DNA of 64,000 nucleotides from Tachypleus tridentatus (lineage: Eukaryota; Arthropoda; Merostomata; Xiphosura; Limulidae). Shown here piece by piece: positions 47,101 through 59,368 of this stretch. The DNA lies in contig NC_134827.1 of assembly GCF_004210375.1 (NCBI RefSeq), positions 101,541,285-101,605,284 of the forward strand. The letters are read 5' to 3'. The notes under the pieces are model-generated. The model saw only the letters and a program-made list of their open reading frames with translations. It was not told where the DNA came from and searched no databases. The stretch's first letter is position 1, and every line of letters begins with the position of its first letter. The translations under genes were made by a program, and so were the position numbers.

Positions 47101-47987
47101 GTGGATAATTCTCTATGCATTTTGTATTGTAACACGACAATAAAACTTAATATATAGTGTTAAACATTGGTTTTATTAAAGCTTGTTTGTAGAGTTCTAT
47201 TAAATTGATTTTTCCCAGAATGTACCAGTACCATATGCTAGCTTCTTTCCATGTAATTAAGACAGTGCATGGTGTACCCTGACACTTATTTCAAACCCTA
47301 AATTTAATCAGTATGTTCATTTAAGCAGAACATTTACAACATGCACTTGGTACAATTATGGTAATTTTAAAGAATTATAACTATTCTAACCCTGACTCAT
47401 TCACTTGTCAAGAGGGGTCGGTAAAGTGGTACCATAATGTTTAAATTTACATTCTGTAATGGCATGGAAGAATTAGCTCCGTACAATGGAAAGATGATAG
47501 AATATTCTCTTGCCCTAACACTTTTACACAGTATTGTATGTAGAAAGGTAAGATATTTTATAATTCTCACGTTTAGAATGTTTCATGCTGAGGTTTATTT
47601 ATTTAGACTATTTGTGATACTAGCATATAGACAGAATTTTGTCTCATGTAAATGTACAATTATGCATGGATTAATATTCCAAAATTATTAGACACCAAAC
47701 TGCTTAAAGGTCTATGACTTAGTTGGTTACAGAGTCCCTAATAACACGAGTCACAAAAAATTAACTCTAGAATATGATCAGTATTGTAACGAACCTCTGT
47801 AATTGCTACTGGTACCCTCTATGTATTTTATGTGATAACTGAGTGATTTAACCCTATTTGTAGGTTAGATTTTGTATTGTTGCAACAAGTAAAGACCAAT
47901 ATTAGTCAGTTAGATACAATATATGGCCCCAACTGGTATAAAAATACCATTTGTTAATGCTAAATGGGTATCTGTGTGTAATATTTT

Positions 47988-48228
47988 GGTTCGTTCTAAA
48001 TTTCATGCAAAGCTACAAGAGGGCTATCCATGTTAGTCATCCCTAATTTAGCAGTAAAAGTCTAGTCATCACCTGCAGCCAACTCTTGTGCTACTTGTTT
48101 ACCAATGAATGATGGGATTGAACAACACATTACAATGTCCTCTCAAGCATGTTTAGTGAGATAGGAATTCAAACCTGTGACCCTCAGATTGCGAGTGAAG
48201 CCCCCTAACCAACTGGTTAGGCCTGGCT
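47988..48228 (-). mobile_element. SINE family A, with internal deletions
   Basis: Starts TTCGTTCTAAATTTCATGCA, lacks the ACTAGAGGGAAGGCAGC segment, and ends AACTGGTTAGGCCTGGC. Confidence 0.88.
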
Positions 48229-48320
48229 GATGAAATAAGAAAATTTAATATTATTCAGTGTATGTATACAATAAATAACTTAACCCTACATAAAGATATG
48301 TAATAGAGTTATTCAGTACT

Positions 48321-48497
48321 AGGTCCAGCATGGCCAGGTGGTTAAGGCACTCCACTTGTTATCACACTAAACATGCTTGCCCTTTCAGCTGTGGGGGTGT
48401 TATAATGTGACAGTCAATCCCACTATTCGTTGGTAAAAGAGCAACACAGGTAGCCCTCATGTAGCTTTCCAAAAAATTCAAATCAAACCTAATTCAA
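48321..48497 (+). mobile_element. SINE family A, with two internal deletions
   Basis: The head CCAGCATGGCCAGGTGGTTA lacks the B box (CACTTGTTATCACACTAAAC). The core jumps from GTTGGTAAAAGAG to CAACACAGGTAGCCCTCATG. Confidence 0.88.
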
Positions 48498-48540
48498 TAC
48501 TAACAGAATAAAAATGAAATTGAAAGGAAAGAAGAACCTA

Positions 48541-51500
48541 GCTTCAACATACCAACCAATAGTGGTATTATAGTATATATTATATATCATTATACATACC
48601 AACCAATAGTAGTATTATATTATATAGTATTATACATACCAACCAATAGTAGTATTATATTATATATTATATAGTATTATACATACCAACCAATAGTTGT
48701 ATTATATTATATATTATATAGTATGATACATACCAACCAATAGTAGTATTATATTGTATATTATATAGTATTATACATACCAACCAATAGTAGTATTATA
48801 TTATACAGTATAAAACATACCAACCAATAGTAGTATTATATTATATATTATATAGTATTATACATACCAACCAATAGTAGTATTATAGTGTATATTATAT
48901 AATATTATACATACCAACCAATAGTAGTATTATATTATATATTATATAGTATTATACATATCAACCAATAGTATTATTATATTATATAATATTATACATA
49001 CCAACCAATAGTAGTATTATATTATATAGTATTATACATACCAACCAACAGTTGTATTATATTATATATTATATAGTATTATACATACCAACAAATAGTA
49101 GTATTATAGTATATATATATATAGTATTATACATTGCCAATATATAACCAATAGTAGTATTATACATACTAAACCAATAGTTGTATTATATTTATATATT
49201 ATATGAATTAGTATTGCGTATACATACCAAAACAAATAGTAGTATTATATGACGTATATACCAATATTGTAATATATGTTATACATACCAACCAATAGTA
49301 GTATTATATGCTCGAATTATATGCTATTATACATACCAACCAATAGTTGTATTATATTATATAGTATTATACATACCAAGTAATAGTGGTATTATATTAG
49401 GTAGTATTATACATACCAACCAATGAGTAGTGATTATATTATATCAGTATTATACATATACCAACCCAATGGTATATATTATATATTATTATATTATACA
49501 TACCAATAATAGTTATATTATATATATATAGTAATACACATAATAGTCAATTGGTGGTATTATAGTGTATATTATATATATTATATTGTACGCAACCAAT
49601 AGTGGTATTATACCCAGCAGTTATATATTATATGGTATTATACCTTACCAACCAATAGTAGTATTATAGTGTATATTATATAGTATTAATATACATACCA
49701 AACCAATAGTTGTATTATACATATATATTATATTAGGTATTACGCATACCAAACTAATAGTAGTAGTATATATAGTGTAAGGTATTATATAGTATTATAC
49801 ATACCAACATAATGAGTACCATATTATATTATATAGTATTATACATACCAACCAATAGTAGTATTATATGTATATATATGTATTATACATACCAACCAAT
49901 AGTTGTATTATATTATATTATGATAGCATTAATACATACAACCAATTAGTAGGTATTATATGGTGTATATTATAATAGTATTATACATACCATAGTTAGT
50001 ATAGTAGTAGTATTATACATGGTATAGATTAAACCAGGTAATTGATATGGTATGTATAGTATTATACATACCAACCAATAGTAGGTAGTATATATGGTGT
50101 GTATATATAGCATATTGTAGTTATACCATATTGAATTGATATAGTTATTTGTATTACATATAGTAGTATATTATAATAAGTGGTGATATAGTTGATTATA
50201 TAGCATATATACTATACCAACCAATAGTAGTATTATATATGGTATTATATAGTATTATACATACCAACCAATAGTAGTATTATAGTGTATTATTATATAG
50301 TATTATACATACCAACCAATAGTATCGTATTATATTATATATTATATATAATTATATATTCATGTACCAACCAATAGTAGGTATTATAGTGTATATTATT
50401 ATAGTATTAATACATAGCAATAGTGTATAGTAGATATGTATTATTATAGTAGTATTATGCATACATACACCAACCAATAGTAATATTATTATATTATATG
50501 GTATGTATACATATACCAACCAATAATAGTATCATCATAGTGCAGTATATTATATAAGTATTATACATACATACAACCAGTAGTAGTATTATAGTATATG
50601 TAGTATAGGTATTGTACATACCAACCAATAGTAGTATTATAGTGTAGTATTATATGGTATTATACATATTACCAACCAATAAGTATGTATTATATTATAG
50701 CATTATATAGTATTATTGTACATACAAACCAATAGGTATGTATTGTATTATTATGTATTATATGGTATTATACATACCAAACTAAATAGTAGTAGTATTT
50801 ATATAGTTATATAGTATTATACATACCAACCAATAGTAAGTATTATATTGTGTATTATACCATATAGTAGTATTATACATACCAACCAATAGTAGTATTA
50901 TATTATATATTATATAGTATTATACATACCAACCAATAGTAGTATTATAGTGTATATTATATAGTATTATACATACCAACCAATAGTAAGTAGTACATAT
51001 AGGCATATTTATATAATATATAATACCCAACCAATAGTAGTATTATAGTGTATATTATATAGTATTATACATACCAACCAATAGTAGTGTTATATATATA
51101 TTATACATACCAACCAATAGTTGTATTATAGATTATATATTATATAGTAATATAGTACATACCAACCAATAGTAGTATTATAGTGTATATATATATAGTA
51201 ATTGTACCAACCAATAGTAGTATTATATTATAATATATGCATTATACATACCAAACCAATAGTAGTATTATATTATATAGTATTATACATATCAAACAAT
51301 AGTAGTATTATATTATATAGTATTATATACATACCAACCAATAGTAGTATTATATTATATAGTATACATACATCAACCAATAATAGTAGTAATATAGGTA
51401 AGTATTATATATAGTATTATACATACCCAACCAATAGTAGTATTATATTATATATAATATATAAATAGTAGCTTATAATATTGCCACCAACCAATATAGT

Positions 51501-52304
51501 AGTATCATCGTAAAATAATAATAGTAGTATATATACACCAACCAATAGCTATGTAATAAGTATTATATATTATATAGTAATATACATACCAAATCCAATA
51601 GTAGTATTATAGTGTATATTATATAAGTATTATACATACCAACCAATAAAAGTAAAAATATAGTAGTAGTATTATATAGTATTATACATACCAACCAATA
51701 GTAGTATTATATTATATAGCATGATACATACCAACCAATAGTAGTAATATATAGTGTATACTATAGTATTATACATAATACCAACCAATAGTGTATTATA
51801 TATTATATATTATATAGAAGCTATATACATACCAAACAAATAGTATAAGTATTATAGTGTATATTATATAGTATTCTACATACCAACCAATAGTAGTATT
51901 ATATTATATAGTATTATACATACCAACAAATAGTAGTATTATAGTGTATATTATATAGTATTATACATACCAACCAATAGTAGTATTATATTATATAGTA
52001 TTATACATACCATCCAATAGTTGTATTATATTATATAGTATTATACATACCATCCAATAGTTGTATTATATTATATAGTATATATCAATATACCAACCAA
52101 TAGTAGTATATATTATACATATAATATATATATAATATACACACCAAACCAATGCATAGTATTATACATTGTATATAGTACATACATGCATACAAACCAA
52201 TAAAGTAGTATTATACTGTATAGTAATAAATAATACCAAAACCTATAGTAGTAGTATATTATATAGTATTATACATACCAACCAATAGTAGTATTATATT
52301 ATAT
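48541..52304 (+). repeat. AT-rich satellite (unit about 38-57 bp) ending at the assembly gap
   Basis: The core ACATACCAACCAATAGTAGT then ATTATATTATATA recurs throughout. Up to about 49100 the units are regular. From there to about 51800 they are full of scattered one- and two-base insertions and deletions, while the core words persist. The array runs directly into Ns, so its true length is unknown. Confidence 0.93.
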
Positions 52305-52804
52305 NNNNNNNNNNNNNNNNNNNNNNNNNNNNNNNNNNNNNNNNNNNNNNNNNNNNNNNNNNNNNNNNNNNNNNNNNNNNNNNNNNNNNNNNNNNNNNNN
52401 NNNNNNNNNNNNNNNNNNNNNNNNNNNNNNNNNNNNNNNNNNNNNNNNNNNNNNNNNNNNNNNNNNNNNNNNNNNNNNNNNNNNNNNNNNNNNNNNNNNN
52501 NNNNNNNNNNNNNNNNNNNNNNNNNNNNNNNNNNNNNNNNNNNNNNNNNNNNNNNNNNNNNNNNNNNNNNNNNNNNNNNNNNNNNNNNNNNNNNNNNNNN
52601 NNNNNNNNNNNNNNNNNNNNNNNNNNNNNNNNNNNNNNNNNNNNNNNNNNNNNNNNNNNNNNNNNNNNNNNNNNNNNNNNNNNNNNNNNNNNNNNNNNNN
52701 NNNNNNNNNNNNNNNNNNNNNNNNNNNNNNNNNNNNNNNNNNNNNNNNNNNNNNNNNNNNNNNNNNNNNNNNNNNNNNNNNNNNNNNNNNNNNNNNNNNN
52801 NNNN
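52305..52804. other. Assembly gap, exactly 500 N
   Basis: A run of exactly 500 Ns, typical of a fixed-size scaffolding placeholder. It says nothing about the real distance. Satellite sequence is on its left and unique sequence on its right. Confidence 0.97.
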
Positions 52805-54508
52805 ATGTGTATACATTTAGTATACATGTAACATTAGCACCCAGGCGATTCAAAGTTCATAGCAGGGTTAAAGTCCCCCTCCCATATACGTGAAACGTGC
52901 AAATCGATTAAATACACGTTTTTGTTTTTGTCATAAATACAAATAAGCATGTCAATAAAATTGTTCCTTTCATTTTATATATCAGAGATGAAAATAATTT
53001 TTGTCATCGGCTTATATGACACATACGAAATTAGTGTATTTACACAGGGATTTTGCTATATTATTAAGTCGTACAATCCACTTACTGGGATTCGTATTAC
53101 CGTTAATTACTTTATTCAGTGTATTTTGTAGAGTGTAAATACACGAACCCTAAACTATATTTCAAACCCTGTCCTGACTCCTAGAATAAATACAAATAAA
53201 ACTAGACTCCCATAATGTTACTCTCTAGATGGCAGCACATAATTTTATAAAAAATAAAATGTTGACAAAGAAGCTGTAACAAGTGACGATTTAAACTGTT
53301 TAATGGCAACTCTCCGATCCCTGAGATGTCAGGTCTTGCCACTGTGATGCGGTGGCGTTATTCTCTAAATGAGACGTGAGATCTGTATGGGAAAACAGAT
53401 AACTTTACACATTTGCTGTCATGCTAAAATATGTGAAGGACAATTATTGTCAGAAATCGAGATTTATTGCTGCTCCTAACACCAGGAGAACTTGTCCATT
53501 GAGGTAAAGCTAATGAAATTGGAAAACACTTTTTTCTCCCGGAATTCTAAAAGCACTGAGAACATCTCTCCCACACCTTCACTTCAATAAATGAAGAGAG
53601 CACCAGGGTAGGTTCTACTGTGACCTTTACTGAACTACTAAGTTCAAGGGATTAGGGATAGCATGAATAAGGAACATACTGGAAAATGCATTAGTTAGGC
53701 TTAGCAAAAGCTTCAATCCATGCAACGCAATAATCGATTCTGGCTGCTAACATCCAAACACTTGAAATGCGCTGAACTATTCAACTGAACGTAAATGTTC
53801 AAAGTATATTTATATTCTAATGCGGTTTAAAAGGTTACATTAATGATTTTCTGTATCAAAAGGATTGTAATTTGCATTACACATGTTTGCGTGTTTTGTG
53901 TCCATAATCCAATCACATTTCAATCAAATAAATGCCACCACGGAAATAAACATTTGGTAAATTAATGCTGTTTAGTGATATACTCGATGCATTAAAGAAT
54001 TACCACAGCATTTTATAATTTATTTAATTATTTAATTTACTGTTGTTATATTGATGACGATCCATCCACACCATACAAAGTAGTTATATTATTATTTTTA
54101 TACAGACACATGTCATTTAAGATGGCCGCCAGTCGGCCATTTTGATCGGGATCACTGACAAAATACGTAGAGTACACAAATCACTATGATGCACGGACCC
54201 ATCAAATATAGATGACATACGTTTATGTGTTGTAAAGTTAAGATCCAAAAACAAAAATATTAGTAAAATCCAACGTGTTTGATAGTCGGCCATTTTAATC
54301 ACCATTAACCACTTTTTGAGCTTCGGACCACACGTATCCTAACTGCGTATTCATCAGTAATTATTTATGATAAATTTCACGATTATGTTTGAGTGAGAAT
54401 AATTTTTCTTCTAATTAACAGCTCAACTAGTAAAAAGGAGTACACAAATTTACGCTTTGCGTGGAACAAACATTATAAGAGGTTTTTGTGATGTAGGTAA
54501 GGTCGGTT
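52805..54508. other. Unrecognised DNA right of the gap
   Basis: No CBM14-like exon is visible. 53213-53270 matches 61252-61305 around CTAGATGGCAGCACATA. GTCGGCCATTTTGATC near 54130 recurs as GTCGGCCATTTTAATC near 54285. Confidence 0.6.
53213..53270 (+). repeat. Dispersed short repeat, copy 1
   Basis: CCATAATGTTACTCTCTAGA then TGGCAGCACATAATTTTATA and AAATGTTGACAA align with the segment at 61252. Confidence 0.65.
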
Positions 54509-54745
54509 GTTCGTTTTTTGAATTTCGTGCAGGGCTATCTGTGCTAGCCGTTCCTAATTCAACAGTGTAAGACTAGGGGAAAAGTAGCTAGTCATCATCA
54601 CTCACCGCCAACTATTGGGCTACTCTTTCACCAATAAATAGTGGGATTGACCGTCACGTTATAAAGCCCATACGGCTGAAAGGACGAGCATGTTTGATGG
54701 AAGGGGGGTTCAAACCTGCGACCCTCAGATGACGATTAGAGCTTA
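54509..54745 (-). mobile_element. SINE family A, outer head missing
   Basis: Runs from TTCGTTTTTTGAATTTCGTG to CCTCAGATGACGATTAGAGC. Confidence 0.92.
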
Positions 54746-55196
54746 CGTTGGTAAGGATGGGTTCGTGTTTCGTGTTAGATTTAATCCTGTAGTTTTAACC
54801 TTGGCATTTCTTTGGAAGATCTCTCTTCATGAGAACAAGAACTGGCTGAAGTTATTCATTTGATGGCAACGTTATTGAGGCTATCTATCACCATACAAAC
54901 TTTGAACTACTGACCACAGACAGCAGCACCTTACCACACACGCCAAGGAATTGACTGGCACACTTATAACACACCCACAGCTTAAACTGCGGAAAATATG
55001 TTGTGGTAACACACGGATTCGAACCAAGCTCGCCAGCCACTGAAATGCAGAGCTCTATCGTAGTGGCGGGAAATAATGTTCAGCTTTGGTTTTACGTGAT
55101 CAGTTCGTTCACGTATCAAAATACGTTACGGGTCACTCACGTGCCTCTAAATACAAATTACTACATTACAAACTTCTGACTTCACGGCACTGTATA

Positions 55197-55325
55197 ATGC
55201 ATCCCAGTGGCACAACGTTATGTCTGCAGAATTATAACGCTAGAAACCAAATTTCGATACCACTGGTGGGTACAGCACAGATAGCGAATTGTGTTGCTTT
55301 GTGTTTAACTACAAACAAACCAACA
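55197..55325 (+). mobile_element. SINE family B1, complete
   Basis: CCAGTGGCACAACGTTATGT, ATTATAACGCTAGAAACCAA, GCACAGATAGCGAATTGTGT and tail ACTACAAACAAACCAAC. Confidence 0.8.
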
Positions 55326-55604
55326 CTGTATAATAAATAGTTACTGATAAATTATTATCTAGTTATCACTAAAATAATTCGAGTGCTAGCCATCTGTATG
55401 TGTAAGGGTATTATTTAACCCTCAAGTTGTGAGTTAATCGAACATTAAATAATTAATGGCTCTTTTAATTATCACAATATCCGACAAACAGTAAGAAGCA
55501 ATAAAATATCCTTTTAACCATGCAGTAGAACATTAGAACCGTACGTATCTTATGGGTATCGGCGGCTAACATTGCAGAGAAACCATTATTTTAAAACAAA
55601 TTTG

Positions 55605-55885
55605 TGTCTGTTTGTTTGTTTTTGAATTTCGCACAAAGCTACTCGAGGGCTATCTGCGTTAGCCGTCCCTAATTTAGCAGTGTAAGACAGGGAAAACAGC
55701 TAGTCATCACCACCCACCGCCAACTCTTGGGTTACTCTTTTACAAACGAATAGTGGGACTGACCGTCACATTATAACGCCCCCACGGCTGAAAAAGCGAG
55801 CATGTTTTTTGTTGCGACCGGAATTCGAACCCGCGACCCTCGGATTACGAGTCGCACGCCTTAACACACTTGGCCATGCTGGGCC
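55605..55885 (-). mobile_element. SINE family A, full length, with target duplication
   Basis: AAATTTGTGTC lies on both sides (11 bp, perfect). The core is among the least diverged in the window (CCACCCACCGCCAACTCTTG). Confidence 0.95.
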
Positions 55886-56021
55886 TAAATTTGTGTCAAA
55901 AAGTCTGTGAAAATCAATTTCATTTTGCAAACTAATAATAATAATTTAATCTTTCAAAAACGTTAGAATCCAGTCAGATGAAGACAGGAAACTGCGATGC
56001 AGAAGAAATAGATGCAGAAGA

Positions 56022-56142
56022 CCGTCACATTATAACGCCCTCACGGCTGAAAGAGCGAGTATGTTTGGTGGGACGGAGATTCGAACCCAATTCCCTCAGT
56101 TTACGAGTCGAGCGCTTAACCACCTGGCCATGTGGGACCACG
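56022..56142 (-). mobile_element. SINE family A, 5' half only
   Basis: AGACCGTCACATTATAACGC, CGGCTGAAAGAGCGAGTATG, AGATTCGAACCC and ACCACCTGGCCATGTGGGAC. Confidence 0.9.
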
Positions 56143-56269
56143 TTTCTGACCAAAGAGTATGAGTTGACCATTTCTCTTATAGCACACTCAAAGTGTGGAT
56201 CTCCTCTGTCTCATAACAACACAAACCATGAACCCTTAAATGTATAGTCCAGATACCATAACTGTAAGA

Positions 56270-56481
56270 CATGTTTGTTTTCTGAATTTCGCACAAAGCT
56301 ACTTGAGGGTTATCTGCGCTAGCCGTCCCTAATTTAACAGTGTAAGACTAAAGGGAAGGAAGCTAGTCATCACCACCCACCGCCAGCTCTTGGGCTACTC
56401 TTTTACCAATGAATAGTGAGATTGGCCGTCACATTATACGGTTGAAAGGGCGAGCATGTTTAGTGCGACAGGGATTCGAAC
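56270..56481 (-). mobile_element. SINE family A, truncated in the head at a tRNA-Glu-like sequence
   Basis: Complete tail and core up to GGGATTCGAACG, where CTCAACCCAAATG and the tRNA-Glu-like sequence replace the rest of the head. Confidence 0.9.
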
Positions 56482-56501
56482 GTCTCAACCCAAATGTTAA
56501 T

Positions 56502-56572
56502 TCCCATGCCGGGGAATCGAAACCTGGCCTCCTGGGTGAGAGGCAGGTATCCTAGCCACTAGACACATGGGA
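56502..56572 (-). tRNA. tRNA-Glu(CUC)-like sequence, probably a pseudogene
   Basis: On the minus strand the 7-bp acceptor stem pairs perfectly (TCCCATG / CATGGGA). A D-arm (TCTAGTGGCTAGGA), an anticodon loop CTCTCAC with CUC, and a T-loop TTTCGATT follow, in tRNA-Glu order. Against a normal tRNA-Glu it lacks one base before the D-arm, has a C-C mismatch closing the anticodon stem, and has an imperfect T-stem with an extra base. At 71 nt with these defects it is more likely a dead copy or SINE head than a working gene. It abuts a family A SINE at 56481. Confidence 0.6.
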
Positions 56573-56726
56573 TATACTTTTAAAGTCTCAAATTATATCA
56601 GACGTCTTGAGAATAGATTTTTTATTTCAAATAGGTTTTCTCATCATCGTGAAACTCTTAGATCATTTAGTAATTTACAGACTTGGATGTAATTGATCAG
56701 ATCTTGAGCTATGAGATTCATAAGAA

Positions 56727-57003
56727 ATAACTGTTTGCTTGTTTTGAATTTCGCGCAAAGGTACACAAGGGCAAACGCTAGCCGTCCCTATTTTAGCAGT
56801 GTAAGACCAGAGGGAAGGCAGCTAGTCATCACCACCCACCACCAACGCTTAAGCTACTGTTTCACCAACGAATAGTGGGATTGAACGTTACATATGACGT
56901 CCCCATGGCTGAAAGGGCGAGCAAATTTGGTGTGACAGGGATTTGAACCCGCGACCCTCGGATTACGAGTCGGACGCCCTTAACCCCTGGCTATGGTGGG
57001 CAA
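56727..57003 (-). mobile_element. SINE family A, full length
   Basis: Runs from TTTGCTTGTTTTGAATTTCG to CCCTGGCTATGGTGGGCA. Confidence 0.93.
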
Positions 57004-57108
57004 GAGTTTGGAATGCGATAACTATTTAATTAACACTTTAAAATCTAACTATAACTTGCATATTCAATAATTAAAAACAAACAGAGACCAAAAATGACCT
57101 CCTAATTA

Positions 57109-57139
57109 TAACCCTAACCACCTGGCCATGCCGGACCTG
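57109..57139 (-). mobile_element. SINE family A, head scrap
   Basis: CCCTAACCACCTGGCCATGC then CGGACC is the inverse of the first 30 bases of the head. Confidence 0.7.
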
Positions 57140-57778
57140 GGAATAACTGTATAATATGTGTTCTTGTTGTTTCTACTAAGTGCATAGAGTGTTGTAGACG
57201 TGTTGATAAACTGTTATTGCAGTGAAAATCAACATGAAAAGGATTTTCATTGGTGCCAAAACAATCTTCTTCGGAATTTCACTTCGTGTTTGGAGCACGA
57301 GATCGAATCCTTAACTGTTTTCTTGTGAAAAACTGCAACCAAAATGTGGCGTTTTTCTTGCGTTCAACTCGCGATTTTAGGGTTAAAAAAAAAAAACGCT
57401 TTGAGGTTGCTATGGTATCAGTTGCAATGATAAATATAATGTTAATTTAAACGTAATGCAGACGCATCTATTATAATAACATTGCTTTTGTCTGTCCTGA
57501 AAATACGCACGCACCTACCTTACTATTTAAATGCGTCAGCACGCGCGTACTTAATTTCAATGGATATAAACAAAAGGCGGATGCAAATACACCTTAGTAG
57601 ACATTTTGTACAGCAAAATACTTCAATGTTATCAAAGTTTTTAAAAGGGTGTAATATCAGGTCGTCGAATAACGTTATTTATTGATAGTATTAACTAGGA
57701 TAAAGTTAAACCCTAACTAAAGTACAAATTTGTACAAAAGTTTAGTGTTAATTTAGTTCTTTATCGAAAACAGGGTCT
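57140..57778. other. Unrecognised DNA
   Basis: Two plus-strand frames of about 66 codons (57250 and 57482) have no domain signature. Confidence 0.6.
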
Positions 57779-57885
57779 CCCGCTGGGGCAGTGGTAAACC
57801 TTCGGATTTACACTGCTAAAATCCTGTCGAAAGACACAGCAGATAACCCGATGTGACTTGCTGTAAAAACACACAAACAGATCCG
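57779..57885 (+). mobile_element. SINE family B2
   Basis: CCCGCTGGGGCAGTGGTAAA, TTCGGATTTACACTGCTAAA, ACAGCAGATAACCCGATGTG and tail ACACACAAACAG. Confidence 0.8.
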
Positions 57886-58140
57886 AATAAAAGCCGTACT
57901 TAACAAAGACTTAACTATAATGTTAGGCCTAAGATGAGTGGACTTATCGAATTTCGCTGTCTGTGATTAGATTTTATTTGTATTATTCTATAAATCCTAT
58001 ATTTAAAGAAGTATTGGTGCAATAATTATACTAAAGTAACTGCGAATATTTTGTTGGTTTATACAAATATCAAAGGTTTTGTATGTTTCTGCCACTGTAT
58101 ATATCTTATTACCTCCTCTGCTAATCTTCCATTATTTTGT

Positions 58141-58264
58141 AACAGAAGTGTGTGTTTTATTATAGCAAAGCTACATCGGGTTATCTGCTGAACCCACCGA
58201 GAAGATCGAACCCCCGATTTTAGCGTTGTAAATCCGTAAACTTACTGCTGTACTAGCGAGGGGC
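58141..58264 (-). mobile_element. SINE family B2
   Basis: Inverse: ATTATAGCAAAGCTACATCG, GATCGAACCCCCGATTTTAG and TACTGCTGTACTAGCGAGGG. Confidence 0.83.
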
Positions 58265-58364
58265 TGTTATATAATTAAAAGGGAAATTATTATACCTGTA
58301 TTGTTATTGGCTTATAGAAAAAAAAATAATTACATCTTTAAAATTGTACCCCGAAGAGTAAACA

Positions 58365-58455
58365 TTAAGCTCACGGGATTGCAACACTAAAATCCAGGGT
58401 TCGATTCCATACGGAGAAAAGAACATTGTGTAGTTTCACACTAAAAAGAAACAAT
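58365..58455 (+). mobile_element. SINE family B1
   Basis: GGGATTGCAACACTAAAATC, CAGGGTTCGATTCCATACGG and ACATTGTGTAGTTTCACAC. Confidence 0.72.
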
Positions 58456-58589
58456 CAGGTAGTATTAAAAACTAACTGCCTTTACGGGAAATAAATTTCA
58501 CCAGAAATCACACTGAGAACTGAAAGTTTGTTTACAGTGCAGAGTGTTTCGGAAACCGTATGCAGTAAAACCTGTCTAAGGCGGAATCA

Positions 58590-58720
58590 CATGTGTGTGT
58601 GCGTGTGCGTTTTTCTTATAGCAAAGCTACTTCGAGCTATCTGTTGAGCCCACCGAGGGGAATCGAACCCCTGATTTTAGCGTTGTAAATCCTTAGACTT
58701 ACCGCTGAACTAGCGGGCGT
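58590..58720 (-). mobile_element. SINE family B2, nested in Tigger-like element
   Basis: Inverse: TTTCTTATAGCAAAGCTACT, GGGAATCGAACCCCTGATTT, TTACCGCTGAACTAGCGGGC. Flanks GAATCAC and GAATCGCAC may be the target duplication. Confidence 0.85.
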
Positions 58721-58756
58721 CGAATCGCACGGGACCGAGTAAAATTTCCGGCTTAG

Positions 58757-59042
58757 ATTGTTTGTTTGTTTGTTTTTTGAATTTCGCACAAAGCTACTCG
58801 AGAACTGTCTGTACTAGCCGTCCCTAATTTAGCAGTGTAAGACTAGAGGAAAGGCAGCTAGTCATCACCACCCACCGCCAACTCTTGGGCTACTCTTTTA
58901 CCAACGAATAGTGGGATTGACCGTCACATTATAACGCCCCCACGGCTGAGAGGGCGAGCATGTTTGGCGCGACGCGGGCGCGAACCCACGACCCTCGGAT
59001 TACGAGCCGCACGCCTTACACGCTTGGCCATGCCAGGCCTCC
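58757..59042 (-). mobile_element. SINE family A, full length, nested in Tigger-like element
   Basis: TCCGGCTTAGA lies on both sides (11 bp, perfect). The tail is four TTTG units. The head carries GGGCGCGAACCCACGACCCT, a GC-rich subtype shared with the copies at 9101 and 5668. Confidence 0.96.
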
Positions 59043-59368
59043 GGCTTAGACATAGTGAACATGCATTTCCTTAATTGTATATAATATTTGAGCGGAACGT
59101 TGTACTTGCTTGACTCAGAGGAAGTAAGAAGTTGTGAATAAAGTTATTATACTGTTTATGTTATATTTATTAGAATAAGAACAAAAAAACAGGCATTCAA
59201 AATGTACACAATTATACAAAATCTTAAAATTTATTTGAAGAAAATGTCCAATTTAAACTGTTTCGTTTTTTAATGGGCTTCTTCACGCGGTTAAAAAAGA
59301 ACGCCAATTCTACGACCTTTTCATGAAGTTCATTTTTCTACTTCATTTTTGCATACAATTTGATAACG

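Larger units (their letters stand above)
45771..47536 (-). mobile_element. Decayed Tc1-like transposon (about 1.77 kb)
   Basis: The terminal inverted repeats are TACTGTGCAAAAGTGTTAGG on the left and, at 47511-47536, the reverse complement of TACTGTGTAAAAGTGTTAGG. TA lies directly outside both ends. The minus strand carries a degraded Tc1 transposase. A separate fold-back repeat (46905-47100) is inserted between the transposase 5' end and the right terminus. The element lies downstream of the last visible chitin-binding exon and is probably intronic. Confidence 0.85.

Noticed and set aside
52259-52853. Three open frames of about 180 codons made mostly of unknown residues
   Set aside because: They are translations of the 500-N gap.
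58757-59042. SINE heads as working tRNA genes
   Set aside because: The A and B boxes are present, but the anticodon stem does not pair, and the same head is followed by the same SINE core at every site.
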